In this document: positions 5,666-6,703 of the stretch, in pieces | Position numbering within the stretch: the first letter of the stretch is position 1 | Layout: every line of letters starts with the position of its first letter | From: Rhodoferax sp. | Lineage (GTDB): Bacteria; Pseudomonadota; Gammaproteobacteria; Burkholderiales; Burkholderiaceae | Assembly (NCBI GenBank): GCA_028292075.1 | Contig: JAQGNA010000082.1 | Span: 1 to 6,703 of the forward strand | Length of the DNA stretch: 6,703 bases | Direction of reading: 5' to 3' | Made by a program: the position numbers and the translations under genes | The notes under the pieces: model-generated | What the model saw: only the letters and a program-made list of their open reading frames with translations | What the model was told of the DNA's origin: nothing | Database searches by the model: none

Positions 5666-6703
5666 GCACCTGGCCGGCGGCCTGGCCCGCATCGTTTAGC
5701 GCCCACTGGATCATTGCGCCGATCCTGCTGCCGCTCCTCACCGGCGCGGTGATGCTGCTCATGGGCGAGGAACGCCGCCGGCTCAAGGCGGCCATCAACA
5801 TCGGTTCGACCCTGCTTGGCCTTTTGCTCGCCATCGGCCTGCTGCGATGGGTAGATGGCCACAGCGGCCCGGGCGGCGTGGGCGCCATCGGCAGCGTGGG
5901 CGTCTACCTGCCGGGCAACTGGCAGGCGCCGTACGGCATCGTGCTGGCGGTCGACCGGTTGTCGGCCCTGATGCTGGTGCTGGCGTCCAGCGTCGCCCTG
6001 GCTTCCGTGGTTTACGCGTCGGCGCGGTGGCACCGGGCCGGTGTGCACTACCACCCGTTGTTCCAGTTCCAGCTGATGGGCCTGTGCGGCGCCTTCCTGA
6101 CGGCCGACCTGTTCAACCTGTTCGTCTTTTTCGAGATCCTGCTGGCCGCTTCCTATGGCCTGCTGCTGCATGGCTCGGGGCGGCCGCGGGTCAAGGCCGG
6201 CCTGCACTACATCGCCATCAACCTCGGCGCGTCTTCGCTGTTTCTCATTGGCGTGTCGATGCTGTACGGCGTCACCGGCTCGCTGAACATGGCGGACCTC
6301 GCCCAGAAGATTCCGCTTGTAGCCGATGCCGACCGCGGCCTGCTGCATGCCTCGGCCGCGATCCTCGCTGTGGCCTTCCTGGCCAAGGCGGCGATCTGGC
6401 CACTCAATTTCTGGCTTGTGCCCGCCTACAGCGCGGCCACGGCGCCGGTGGGCGCGTTGTTCGCCATCATGAGCAAGGTGGGCATCTACACCGTACTGCG
6501 CCTGTGGACCCTGCTGTTTTCAAGCGGGGCGGGTGCCTCGGCCGGGTTCGGGGGCGACTGGCTGATGGCCGGTGGGCTGGCCACCCTGGCGTTCGGGGCG
6601 CTCGGCATGCTCGGTTCGCAAAAACTCGGGCATCTGGCCGGTTATGCGGTGCTGGTGTCCTCCGGCACGCTGCTGGCCGCCATCGGGTTCGGGCAGGCCG
6701 GGC
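5662..6703 (+). CDS. mrpD: Monovalent cation/H+ antiporter subunit D (Mrp/Mnh/Pha), 5' part
   Basis: Open from the ATG at 5662 to the window end (347 codons and one base); the family is about 500-550 residues, so roughly two thirds is present and the end is cut by the window. It is a NuoM/NuoN-like antiporter subunit with many membrane segments. Conserved features include TADLFNLFVFFEILLAASYG (148-166), with Glu158 at the key acidic position, and FLAKAAIWPLNFWLVPAYSAA (239-259), with Lys242 at the key proton-path position. Lys272 in IMSKVGIYTVLRLW and Lys321/His324 follow. The start overlaps the mrpC stop by four bases (ATGA), and no strong ribosome binding site of its own is seen, which fits translational coupling. 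The N-terminal 14 or so residues before the first helix are Trp/Ala/Pro-rich; I see no better start. MrpE, F and G should follow downstream. Confidence 0.93.
   Translation, partial: MSTWPAAWPASFSAHWIIAPILLPLLTGAVMLLMGEERRRLKAAINIGSTLLGLLLAIGLLRWVDGHSGPGGVGAIGSVGVYLPGNWQAPYGIVLAVDRLSALMLVLASSVALASVVYASARWHRAGVHYHPLFQFQLMGLCGAFLTADLFNLFVFFEILLAASYGLLLHGSGRPRVKAGLHYIAINLGASSLFLIGVSMLYGVTGSLNMADLAQKIPLVADADRGLLHASAAILAVAFLAKAAIWPLNFWLVPAYSAATAPVGALFAIMSKVGIYTVLRLWTLLFSSGAGASAGFGGDWLMAGGLATLAFGALGMLGSQKLGHLAGYAVLVSSGTLLAAIGFGQAG

Noticed and set aside
5521..6348. 275-codon reverse-strand open frame over mrpC and mrpD
   Set aside because: Low-complexity Gln/Arg/His/Ala-rich product, antisense to conserved antiporter genes.
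2382..6703. Higher GC in the antiporter operon than in the PEP-CTERM gene, as a sign of transfer
   Set aside because: Sampled rows give about 68% (5701-5760) against 53% (301-360), but Leu/Ala/Gly-rich membrane proteins against Asn/Ser/Thr-rich secreted protein could explain this, and no element borders were seen.

Overview
The window looks like a stretch of chromosome from a betaproteobacterium, probably Burkholderiales. The reasons are a PEP-CTERM sorted protein, GC-rich coding with GTG/TTG starts, a group 2 type Mrp/Pha antiporter operon with a fused A-B subunit, and a proteobacterial-style UDP-glucuronate 4-epimerase. The genus cannot be fixed from sequence reading alone.

Left part (1-2254): three genes that each have known links to the cell surface or exopolysaccharide. 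First is the 3' end of a secreted PEP-CTERM protein (open from base 1 to the TAA at 655-657), followed by a strong intrinsic terminator. Only about 30 bases later starts a low-molecular-weight protein tyrosine phosphatase of the Wzb/Etp class (737-1198). It converges on a reverse-strand NAD-dependent epimerase of the UDP-glucuronate 4-epimerase type (2254-1247), and an inverted repeat fills the 48-base gap between them. PEP-CTERM/exosortase systems tend to occur in genomes with exopolysaccharide clusters, Wzb-type phosphatases act on tyrosine autokinases that control polysaccharide export, and the epimerase supplies a uronic-acid sugar nucleotide. A shared theme is therefore plausible, but no exosortase, kinase, glycosyltransferase or polymerase is visible here.

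Middle (2255-2381): a 127-base divergent intergenic region between the epimerase and the antiporter operon. It should hold both promoters, but I see no convincing -35/-10 pair.

Right part (2382-6703): the start of an Mrp (Mnh/Pha) multisubunit monovalent cation/proton antiporter operon on the + strand. It comprises a 979-residue fused MrpA-MrpB subunit, MrpC (114 residues) and MrpD, which runs off the window after 347 codons. The genes are tightly packed (TGATG and ATGA stop-start overlaps), as expected for subunits of one membrane complex. MrpE, F and G would be expected just downstream.

I found no mobile element, CRISPR, RNA gene or evidence for an undescribed system. The best second looks are the odd start of mrpA, the terminator-like hairpin just ahead of the phosphatase gene, and the clustering of surface-related genes.
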